Assembly (NCBI RefSeq): GCF_036711975.1 | Contig: NC_091972.1 | Coordinates: 31,377,001-31,441,000, forward strand | Reading direction: 5' to 3' | DNA: 64,000 nucleotides | DNA from: Onthophagus taurus | Lineage: Eukaryota > Arthropoda > Insecta > Coleoptera > Scarabaeidae | Shown here: positions 22,201 to 34,200 of the stretch, one piece after another | Layout of the letters: the number at the start of each line of letters is the position of its first letter | Position numbering within the stretch: position 1 is the stretch's first letter | Notes under the pieces: generated by a model | Seen by the model: only the letters and a program-made list of their open reading frames with translations | Told to the model about the DNA's origin: nothing | The model's database searches: none | Program-made: the position numbers and the translations under genes

Positions 22201-25200
22201 AAGAAGCCTGCACTGAATGGAAACGAACGTGAAACTCAGGCAGTTCGTTTACTTGGTGGTAAAGATCCATTTAAAACAGTATATTTTACTAATATGGATA
22301 AAACTCAACCAGGACCGTTGTACGCAAGGCGTATCAAAGAGCTTTTTAAATTTTGTAAAGGAACGACCGACGTTTCTTTCGATCAGAGCTAGTAATTTAA
22401 AATTATTCTTTGCAAAAATTGTTGTTATACTCATTATATTTTTAGTCGCGTTTATGTACAATTTAATTTACCTACAACGAATGAAATGGATTATGGAGGT
22501 AAAGATCCTATCGCTTCAATGCCAGGCAAAATTTGCAAGGAGGTTTATTGTGCTGTTAAAAGGCGACAGTTAAGAATGAGCAATGAAATTAGATGTTTGC
22601 CGTAAGTTAATTAATTAAGAAAAATAATTTGGGTGAAAATGAGAAATTAAGTTATTTCTGTTTTTTTTTTGTAGTGCTGTTGAGTCTTGGAAACGTGCTA
22701 AAGAATTGGGGATTACTGAATCTTCTGGGATATGCTCTTTAGTTAAGAAGGCTTCTACTGGTGAAACGATATCTGTTTTACCATCTTTAGGGATACAGTA
22801 CATTAAAATTACTATTACTATGGTGAGTAATTTATGATTTTTGTTATTGTTGAGAAATGATATGAAACAGGTAAACTTTTATCACATATTTTCTTACAAT
22901 TTAATTTTGCAATACATTTATCTCTATTTTGAGTTAAGTTTTAGAATATTTTAGAATATTTAAATATAGTGCTGTGCGAAATAATAGGTACGACGTGAAA
23001 ATAGTCTTTAAATGTACGAAGGGTTTCACGTCCGGTTTTAATTGAACTAAAACTAATACTAGCACTATCACTACTGGACATAGAACTAGGGTCCGACCAA
23101 AACCGATGTTTACTACCGAAATTCGGCTTTTGTCTTAATTACAACCGAAACCATATGAGAAACATTTTTAGAGGTAAATAAATGACAAAATCCAACGATT
23201 TTAATAATACTGTATTCATTACAAAGTAAATGACTAATCTTAATGGTTATAATTAAATAGAGGTATATTATAATTTCAAAATAAAAGTTTTTCAATATTT
23301 TCCCCTAATAAATTATTGCGGCGATTAGCAAATACTAATTAGCAGCACCAAAGAGTGAAGGGTATGGGCTTGAATTCCATAACTATTGGAAAATACTATC
23401 ATTTCTTTGCAAGCGTCGGTGTCGTTTATTTATATAACATTTAAGAATTTGATCTAACAGTGATTCTTCGTTATTAGATTGTTCGGGGGAATTATCCAAA
23501 TCGTGAAAATCCCATAATCCTCTTTTCTCTAGTCAGGGGAACCTTGAGGTGATGAGCTATTTACAGTATTTTTTCTATTTTGGTCTCCATTTAATAAATT
23601 TGTTATTTCCTTTGTAGTGTATCTGTTACTGGCAATCTGTATAATCCGGTATTCTATACATTACCTAGGCATTTTATAGAATACCTAAAACGTTTAGGTA
23701 ATGTATGAAATATTATTAATTTTATACTTGGCCTAGGTATTCTATAAAATACCGAATGCGAAGCAGGCAATGTGTGTAAAAGGCGAAAGCAGGGAAGGGG
23801 GAGACATGTGGCCATGTAGTAAACAAACGCGCAGCGACTTGTTTTTGCTTGCATAACCCCGGGATTATTGGTTATTGAAGCATTATGATTTTATAACTGC
23901 TGGTCAAAAACATAGGTTAATATTTCCTGTGAATACCCCAAATAACAATATTATATATTACGTTGCTGATAGTGAATTATTCCAAGTACTTCACGAGGCA
24001 CATCAAAGTATCGGCCATGGCGGTCGAGGCCGTATGCTGAACGAGCTTTCTACACGATATAAGAATATAACTCGCCACGATGTTGAACTATATCTGCAAC
24101 TTTGCGAACCGTGCCAGCAAAAACAAAAAGGAATAAAAAAAGGGATTGTCGTCAATCCCGTACTTTCATCTGAATTTAATTCTCGACGTCAAGTAGATTT
24201 GATTGACTATCAATCTCATCCAGATCGAGAATATAAATTTGTAATGGTCTATCAGGATCATCTCACGAAGTTTGTAATATTAAGAGCACTAAAAACTAAA
24301 CGCGCAGAGGAAGTAGCTTACAATTTACTGGATATTTTTACATTGATTGGCGCACCAGCGATCCTACAATCAGACAATGGTAGAGAATTCTCAAACTCAA
24401 ATTGTAAGCAGTCTTAAAACGTACTGGCCAAGTTTAAAAATTGTACATGGTAAGCCTAGACATTCCCAACGTCAGGGGAGTGTCGAACGAGCAAACCAGG
24501 ACATCGAAAATATACTAACAACTTGGATGCAAGATAGTGACAGTAATCGTTGGAGTGATGGTCTTCGCTTTGTACAACTCATGAAGAATAAAACATTCCA
24601 TTCAGGCATCAAAAGAACACCGTACGAAGCTCTTTTTGGATCTAAAGTAAAAGTTGGTATATCTTTACCTCTCGATGATACTCACAACCTGGAGAGTGAA
24701 GAGGATCTAGAAAATGTGATTAAGTCATCACCAAGTATTCTGATTCTTTCAGAATCTTTAATAGTAGATCGAGCTCGGACACAAAATCAACCTCTAGAGG
24801 CTTAACATCAACAAAGCCCCGTCATAGAAAGTTCTGAGATCCGTAATGAAGTTTCGAATGCTTAAAGTGCGTTTGATGAACATAACGATGAACACATGAC
24901 TATCCAAAGTGCCGAGACTCTTGATGAACCTGTGAATGTTGAAAGTCTTCCTTCTGAGGTACATGGACAACCCTTAGATGTTCTGAATTTTGTATCAGAA
25001 CGTGAGCAATCATTGGATTTCCTACTCTTGTGCTGTGTTGGTACTGAGGCGACAACGGGTGCTCATTCGTGTAGAACATGCAATAGACCCATTCATGCTA
25101 TTTGTGCTGCTCCGGAGAAAGATATGGCAGAAGGCTATGGTTCTAAAGTTGTTTGCCCATTATGCTTAAAAAACGCTTTAGCTGTACAGAACCGCATCAG

Positions 25201-28200
25201 TTCTAAAGATAATTTAACAGAGCAAACTCAGAAAATGCTTCACACTTTTGGAAAAAAATTTCCCCCTGTGCCATTGGGTACCACTGTAAGAATCCCTGTT
25301 TCGGAAGTCGACAGAGGTCGTGGTGATGCTCGCAATATAATAATAATAATAATAATAATGTCTTTATTCGTACCAACATCAAATTAACAAATTAAATATT
25401 CTATACAAAACAAAAAAAAATGAAATAAAATAAAATACTAAATTCACTAGTAAATTATAATAGTACGAAATGGCGAAGTTCAGTGCCGAGACACTGCTCA
25501 ACTTAACCTTAAATTCCATTATAATAATATTCAAAAAATTCCAAAACGTTCAGCAACAAGCGAATAAACTAGATATATAAAGAAAATAATTAAAGAAATA
25601 CCTCTGCCAGTACAGACAGAAACGGGAAAAAAAATGTAAAAAAAAAAGAAAACTAATACTTAATAAATGCCACCTTCGCCTTACATTTAAATAGATAGGA
25701 TTGCCGTCTGTTGATCAAGTAAGCAACCAAACACTCGCTTTTTAAATGAGGAGACGCTTGCAAGCAGTTTCGTTTCAGTGGGTAAATCATTGTACGTCTT
25801 TACAATCTGATAACTGAAGCTCCGTTTAAATAACTCCGTATTGTGGTTAGGAGGTGACAGAGCCCCCCTGAATCTCAAATTCAAGTTATGAATGTCAGTG
25901 CGATATTGAATTTTTTGGCATAAATATTGAGGCTTTTCTCTCTGAATTATGTTGTAATAAAACACACAACAATGCAGCTGCCTCCTACGGACCATATTAA
26001 GCCATTTTACCTCTGTCAACTTATATGAAATTCTGTCATACTTCCTAATCCCGAAAATAAATCGCAGACAGGCGTTCTGAACCCTCTGTATGCGCTGCTC
26101 ATCGACCCTAAGTAAAGACGGCCCATACACCACATCTCCAAAATTAAATTTTGATAAAATCAGCGCATTACAAAGTAGAGTCTTAGTGTTGATAGTGAGA
26201 AGATGGCGAGAGGGGTACAGAGCTTTTAGTTTACCAAACGCACCCTGAAGCATACTTGACACGTGACTCCGGAATCTCAAATCCGAATCCATCACCAACC
26301 CTAAATTACGTGCTTCAGATACAATGGGGAGCGTTGATCCGTTGACCGTTACCCTGACATCTCCACCATAACGCAAAATATCCATTTTTCGGCCAAATAT
26401 CATAACTTTTGATTTATTCGGATTGATTACTAAACTGTGATGGTTGGCGGCAGACACCAGATCCGACAATTCTATATTCAATAAATTCAGATAATGTTGT
26501 TGTTCTTGAGGTTTATATGATATATACACCTGAGTATCGTCTGCGTAAAAATGAACTTTGCAGTACTTAAAAATATTACTTAAAGGTGCTGTGTAAATTG
26601 AGAACAGGGTTGGGGAGAGCACAGAACCCTGCGCCACACCCGACCCAAGAAGGCGTACATTAGATTGATGGTTAGACAGCTGCACGTATTGTTGACGACC
26701 ACTTAAGAAATTCTCAAAGAATGCAACTGCTGAATCTTCCAGCCCATAGTGCTTTAAAATAGTTAGTAAGAGGTTGTGATTTACTGTATCAAATGCCTTC
26801 GTGTAATCCAATAGAACAAGTACAGTCATGTACCCTCTATCTGTTGCACCCATTATGTCATCGATTACACACGTTAAAGCAGTCGTACAACTGTGACCAT
26901 GTCTAAATCCAGACTGAACCGAAGGAAGGATGTTATTAATTTCCAGGTGATGCTGCAGTTGACCATTAATAATTTTTTCCATGATTTTTGACATTGCCGT
27001 TAGTATACTTATTGGACGAAGGTCAGAAACGAGGATCGGATTAGCAACTTTTGGAATCGGGCGCACGACTGCTACTTTCCACAAAGAAGGAAATACACTA
27101 TTTTGAATACAAAAATTAACAAGATGTGTGACATACGGCAGTAGAAATGGCATACAGTATTCTAATGTTTTAACCGATACTCCATCGGTACCAATTGCAT
27201 TAGATTTAATTGATTTCAAAATCTTCAGAACATCGCTTTCAGATACTGTAGAAAATCTGAGAGGGATTACAACACGTTCATTTAAGTTGGAATACATATT
27301 ATTATCAACGGTGCTATTAGTGCTGGGAAGCGAATCAATAAAGAAATCGTTAATAATAGAAGCATCTTGAAAGTGGTTAGGAAGCGATCTATGTTTGGAC
27401 TTAATTAATTTCGTGGATTTCAAAGTATGCCAGGTCTTAGGACCGTTACCCAAATCCAAAAAATTTTGTAAATATTTTTGTTTACAATTGCGATGCATAT
27501 TTGTAACCAAGTTACGCGCCGTTTTATATAGCTGCCAATGCGCGGGGTCTCGTGAGCGCTTAAAAGATTGAAGCAGTTTATCTCGATTTTGCATTGCTGC
27601 TCTTAGTTCAGCAGATATCCAGGGGGCCCCTGGCTTAGTAATTCGAGCTTTCTTTAGCGGCGCGTGCAGATCCAATAGCACTAGTATATTTTCAGTTAGA
27701 AATCTAACTTTTTCATCTATAGTCTGTATCTCGTATAGAATTCGCCAGGGCAATGATTGTAAGTGCTCATAAAACATTAACTCGCTAAAACCAACGTAGT
27801 TCCGATATGTCTTGAAAAGGGGTACAACCCTCTCCTGTGGTGTATGTAGCTCAACAAAGACCAGAGAATGATCCGACAGATCATTATCCAACACCCCACT
27901 ATCAGACACTAATTCATCGTTAGAGAACAGAATAACATCAAGCAAAGTGGCAGTTTTCGGGGTGACTCGTGTTGGCTCTTTAATTAGCCGCTGCAGTCCA
28001 AACACCTCCAGAGTATTAATCAATTCAGAAACAGCTGCCGTGTCAGATTTGAGCATATCTATGTTAAAGTCCCCAACGCATAAGACATCGTCAGTCAATA
28101 AAGTAACTTGTGCCAATACTTCTTCAAAGGAAGCTATAAAGTCTCCAGCAGCTATGTTCGGGGGCTTATAAATAACACCACACGATAACGATAATTTCTT

Positions 28201-31200
28201 CAGGGAAACTTTTATCCATAATTGTTCCAAGGCACCCTCCACATCCATAACCCTACAAACCACGTTAGACCGTACATACCAGCAAACGCCTCCACCACGT
28301 CCATGTCTATCATGTCGATATAGGTTATAACCTTCTATTGCAAGATCATAATCCGGAACACTCGGATCCAACCAAGTTTCCGTAATAGCAAACATATCAA
28401 AGTTGTGCTCAATAAGTAGCAAGCTTACTTGATCAATTTTAGGCTGCAGTGAGCGAACGTTAAGGTGAGCTATTTTAAAATTATTCGTAATGTTCATTAT
28501 ACAGAGGTAGGTAAATTAACAAAAACAAAAAGAAAACACAGTAATAACTATAATAAACAAATAGTAGCAATGAAATAGTATGCGAAGCAAACTAAAAAAA
28601 AAAAAAAAGAAAACGCAAGATTTGGGCGGCCAACACCCGCTCCGCATCAAATTACAGAAAAAAAAAATAAACAGAGAAATACAGAGAAAAGCCAATTAGC
28701 TGCTAATTCAATTGGTAAATTAAAATTATATAGCAGTAAAAAAAAAAAAAAAAATATATAAATAAGTCTATAGATATACTATCCTGACATCTTGTTCAGT
28801 TCAGACCATGATGTAATTTTTGTTTTAGTACCGTTCACCACAACGTGAATCACACCGTCCAATGTCCACACCGATTTGTGATCAAATTTCTTTATAGCCT
28901 CACGGTACAGATCGTAACGCAACTTAGTTAGGTCCTCAACTATTGTAATTTTTGAACCCTTAAGTTTTCTCTTATTCCGCATTACAAGCTTTCGATCTCT
29001 ATAACTAACAAATCTAACTATTAAGCTCTGCACGCCGTTATTCGGTCTTCCAATTGGGTGACAACGATCTATCGCATCCTCTCGCATCTTAATGTCCAGC
29101 TTTTCACGAAATAAATCCAAGACGCGCTCTTCGACTCGTTCCGGATCGCATTTCTTAAGCCCGATGATACGCACGCTCGTACGCCGCGAATACTGCTCCA
29201 GCGCATCGCACTTGTCCGACAATTTGCGGTTCTTCTCTTCGAGGTCGCTTACTCTCTCTTCCAAGGACTGGATTTTTTCCTCAAAAACGCGGTCCACCTC
29301 CTTCGCAATGGTTTCTCGCAAAACTTTGATAAATTCGTTGTCTTTTACTATGTCAATGATACAGGATTTCACTAACTCACGGCGCTCAGCAGCAAGACGC
29401 GTTTTCTCCGTCATTTTAACAAAGATTTAATAAAATTCGCTGATAGACAACTAAATATATAATCGAAAATACGGAGCAGGGTGTACGCGTGCTTATTCGC
29501 TGAACATCTGTTATCAACTCGCATATACTAGCTATATACTAGCTGTAGCCTTACAAAAAACGGATGACGAAGTTTATAAAATAGGAACAAAGCAGGGTGT
29601 TGTAAAGAAAAGGTATTCAAGATAGCAGTTTACAGTTTGTCGTCAAGAACTACTTAAAAAAAAAGATGTCCCTAATTAAGAAATGACGGTCCGTACAGTT
29701 GCGAATCTGCAATCTACGGGGACAGATCAGGGATTTATTAAATGTAGTTGCAAAAAACACTGTGATACTAAAAAGTGTTCATGTCTTAAAAGTAAGATTT
29801 TATGCACTCCAAAGTGTCATAATAGTTCCGCGTGTAAGAATAAATAAATATATTTTTTTACTTACTCAGTTCTACGTTTTGTTTTTACACAATTATTTTG
29901 TTTCCTAAGTTTTTAATACTTATTACTTATAAGCAAATAACATTATGTTAGTGATCCCAGAAAAATTTTAAGTTTAATGTCATTTAATTGTGATTTTACT
30001 ATAGTTACAGAAAGGTACTAGGTGCCTTCTTTGTACAATAACTTATAGATTATAAAAAAGTTTATTATGTGTAAAAATGGATAAATACAGACCAAAATCT
30101 ATTTATTTTACACATTGCCAGTCGACCAACAGGTACTCTATGTAATCCCTAGGAATTGTATACATTACCTAGGTAAAGTATCTAATGGACAATAATCTTC
30201 ATAATATTTCATACATTGCCTAGACACCCCAGGTATTTTATAGATTACTTAGGCATTGTATAGAATACCTGAATTATACAGATTGACGGTAACATATCTA
30301 TTTCATTGGGAGTAAGATATTTTATTTTAAATCAGGGATTGAGCAAAATTTATGTAATAAGTGTAGGATGGCCTTTTACATATGCAAATCGTTTGTTTAA
30401 AAACAATGCAATTGCTTCGTCATGTTTTTCACCTCTGCGTAATCATAATAACAAAATCGGGATAATACGCATACTGATTTTGTTATTTGTCAAAAAACAA
30501 CTCTAATGTCGCTTCATAAAACAACTTTAAAACGTTCGTAATATTTTTTATAAGATCCCAATCACTAGGTGATAAAGTTTATACCAATCGTTGCACCATT
30601 TGATACATACTTTGCCACCGTACTTCTATGTCCCGTAGTAAAGAGTGAGTGGGAAGTCTGTATTGATTTTCACAGTCAAATTTGTGGCCGCTTGCTTACT
30701 CCTTCGAAAGTGAAGAACTATTTTTCTGCACTTTTTTATCTATTTTTTTATCTATTTAGTGTTTTTGTCGATTATTCTTTTTTACATCGCCCTAGAGGTG
30801 CTTAATTGGATTTAAATCCGAGAATTAACATTTTTTTCATAAAACAAGGCCGTAGCTGCCTTGACATATGCTTGGGGTCGTTTCTTGCTGAAACCTCCAC
30901 CGCAGCGACATATTATATTCAACCTAGGGTAACATGGTGTTTTTCAATACGTTCGTGTATCATCTTAGCTTTAAAAACAAGATTTAAAAACATTCCTAAA
31001 CAATAATATTTCCTCCACCATGTTTAATTGTTTTCCTGGTATATCTAGAATTGAATTTTTTGTCTGGCAGACGCCTTACGAACCCATTTACCCACATTAC
31101 ATGTTTCACCATTTTTCGACGGTTCTGCTCCATGTTTGCGTGCAAATTGTAGTTGTTGACTTCTAGCAGGTAAATTTGTTTCTTAAAGACGTTTTTTAAT

Positions 31201-34200
31201 CGTCGACGTATCAATGTTGAATTTCAATGCATAGTTGTATGTTGTATCGGCTTCAGTATTTTCTTTTTCCATATATCCTACGTTTCAGTATATTCATGTT
31301 TCTGCCGCATATGTTAAAACTGATTTTATTAGTACTTTGTGAGTCCCATCTCTTTCGTACCTTCTTCCATATTTCTGAACACTTCAATCATTTCCTCCCT
31401 CGTACGAATCATAATCAGTATATGCAACTGTATAATATGCGATTTGGTTAGTATACTTAGTCCTTTGTCAAAATCACCAATCGTCGAGTGCAGTGCCAAG
31501 TTGAATTTTAGTACCGTTGAACAATTTGGAATTATCATGATATATCATTACCTTTGCTGCCAGTACTGGTGAGTTGCACCTAACGGATATTCCCATCAGT
31601 TGCAGCTCTCCTTCAAGTTTCTTCCTGTTTGTGCTGTCCTAAAAACCTTCTTAAAATCAATGAATAGGCAGTGTACGTTTATGCTATGCTCAAATCGGTT
31701 CTCTAAGGTCTGCCTAACTAGGAAAATTTGGTCTATTGTAGTCCTATTGTCTCTGAAGCCACACTAGTATTCTCTCTGTATTGTCTCCGCGTTCTCCTAC
31801 ATTGAGGAGGGTTATGCCTCTGTAATAATCATATACATATTTGTCTTCTTTCTTATGTAGTAGTACGATTATTCCCATCTACCATTTCTCGGGAATCCTT
31901 TCTTCCCCTCAGCAGGTTGTTATTAGTTCATGGAGTCTTCTTTCTGTTACATTTCCACCAATTTTTAGCAGCTCAGCAGTAATGTGATCTTCTCCTGGGG
32001 CCTTGTTGTTTTCATCTTTGCTATGGCTTGCTCAACTTCTTCCACCACTGCGTCTTCTATCGTACTCACTCTTTTTACATTTGCTCCCTCTCTTGCTCCT
32101 TATTCGGCACGATAAGTAATTCATTAAAATGTTACTTCCATCTCTCCATTGTCTCTTCTCTTTCAGTTAGTACTCCTCCTTCTTTGCTTCTACACACGCT
32201 GCTTTTGGGTTGATTTTCATGGTTTTAATTGTCCTGTAGGAGTCCGCCACTTTCCTCTATATATTCTCCACTTTTCTTCTAATATACTCCCTTTTCTTAG
32301 ATTTGCATATTCTTGTTGCCTTTCCATGACTGAACATTACAGAGAATATTTTCAAGACGGCATTGTGATTCTTCGATTCTTCTGCACAATTTTCGAAGTC
32401 GTGGCGGTCAAACAACGAGTTGTTGATAGCTGATGGTGTTGATCTTGACGTTCCGGGCAATGAAAACCAACGAAGTTTTCCCGATGGCGCAGATGCCGAC
32501 CCAAGCCATCACAGAAGCAAGGAAATGGCTGTGACCGTTAACTTTTGCAGTATCGGCCATCTGCTGACTCTTCTTGAGTAGTTGACGTTATTTCTGATGG
32601 TTGCGGGGCAGCTCGATCGTAAAAATCTTCTCATCAGTGAAGAAAATTTTTGATAAATGCACCATTGATCAAGTGAATCATTCGGCGAGAATTTTCCAAT
32701 CTTTTCATCTTCATTGTATCGTTAAGGAAGTAGAGATGACCGATCTTGTAACTTCAAAACTTTAATTTTCTTCTGACTACCGATAGTGACACCAAACACC
32801 ATTGCCATTTTCCTGATCGAACGCTTCGGGTTGTGTTGAACCCGACAACAAATCTTCTGCACAATTTTCGAAGTCGTAGCGATGCTTGGGTGACGTCTCC
32901 GAGGACGGTCCGTAGTTCCTCTAGTTTCTAATGTCTAAAAAAGGTATGGGAAACTTTTTGAACACCTATAGGTGGTTCAGCAATAATGCTCTGATAGCAA
33001 AGATTTTGCCCGATAATTTGATGTTATTTAACATTTACTAAACTAACATCTCACATTTTAAGAATACATAATTTATATTATAATTTTGAAATATTAATCA
33101 TTTGTTCATTTATGTTTGTATTTATGAATTATGTTTTGTAAATATATAATTCTACGAAATACAGGATGTTTCACTTAAAACTTCCAGGCCAAGTATCTCT
33201 GGAATGCGTTGAGAAATTGTAGTTTTGTATTTGTTATTGCTAAAGTTCGTAAATTACTTCACTTGTTAAGTCTTGTTATTTTTCATTGTACAATAGAAAC
33301 TTTCCTAATCAACATTGATTTGTAAAACTTGATAGTTTCAGCAACTTCTCTTCTTCGTAATTATAACAACAACTCCTTATAAAGCTAAGATATCTCAACC
33401 CATTCCAGATATACTTGACCTGAGAGTTTTAAGTGAAACACCTTGTATATATTAATTTTTTTTTCTTCTTCAAATTAGTTTATTGATGCCGGTCATTTTT
33501 GGGCTCACAACGTTGACAATCAAACCGCTGCTGAATTACAAAATATTCACAAGTTATTAAATGAAATGGAATTGGAACCGATTACAAATAAATCCCAATT
33601 AAATACCACAGATCTTTTTGCTTGTCAATATGACGACGAATGTTTTTATCGTTGTCGAATAACTTCTAATACTTATTACTTAAACGATTCGAATAATAAC
33701 ATCCAAGTTCTATTCGTCGATTACGGCGATATACGTTTAGTTAATTGGAATAAATTACGTTTTCTGCCTTTTGATGCAAAAACACAACCTCCTCAAGCGA
33801 TGGAATGTATTTTAGCAGGAATCCAGCCATCGATTATTCTGAGTCCACGCGCTGTTTGGTCGACTCGTGCGAATCAAGCTTCTGAAAGATTTTTAAAAGA
33901 TGTTGAGGTTTATGCAAAGGTTTATTCGGTTGTTAGCGGTATTGTTCACTTGGAGTTGTACAGAAATTTACCGAATGAAGACAACATTGGAAGTTCATTT
34001 AACGATTGGTTAATTCGCAATCATTACGCTATGAAGGCTGAAGAAAGTTATTTATCGAAAGAAAATCATGCGAAACGCGAGTTAATGCAAAAAGAAGATA
34101 ATTGCTATCATTTTGAGGAGCCGATTTACGAAGAAGCTCAAGTTATAGATGTTGAACCACCACCATTGGCTAATTGTACAAGACATTTTCAATTAAGAGG

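Larger units (their letters stand above)
25340..29517 (-). mobile_element. Full-length non-LTR retrotransposon (CR1/L2/Jockey group) with both ORFs open
   Basis: The element is minus-strand, with its 3' end on the left: an (AAT)n microsatellite tail at 25334-25360 just after 'CTCGCAATATA'. The right flank has 'CTCGCATATA' at 29518-29527, giving an imperfect ~10-bp target duplication. It carries a short 5'UTR (29415-29517), ORF1 (29414-28779), a 281-bp A-rich spacer and ORF2 (28497-25687). The 5' end is not truncated and neither ORF has a stop, which suggests a recent insertion. Confidence 0.87.
23624..30294 (+). mobile_element. Ginger-type DNA transposon, split by a LINE
   Basis: The ends are TGTTAC...GTAACA with extended imperfect TIRs of about 100 bp or more. 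The left at 23624 reads TGTTACTGGCAATCTGTATA and the right complement reads TGTTACCGTCAATCTGTATA. Both sides are flanked by the 4-bp duplication TATC (23620-23623 and 30295-30298), the TSD length reported for Ginger elements. Subterminal 'cctaggtattctataaaata' motifs recur in both arms. The coding content is an integrase with an H2C2 zinc finger and a Cys-rich C-terminus. It contains the 4.2-kb LINE at 25340-29517, so the element without it would be about 2.5 kb. Confidence 0.88.

Noticed and set aside
22381..22392. In-frame stop in spn-E exon 9 suggesting a pseudogene
   Set aside because: A GTAATT donor two bases into the stop codon joins in phase to 22446 and restores conserved sequence.
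27128..29430. Plus-strand ORFs at 27128-27370, 27947-28171 and 29092-29430
   Set aside because: They are antisense to LINE ORF2 and ORF1, which carry clear domain motifs.
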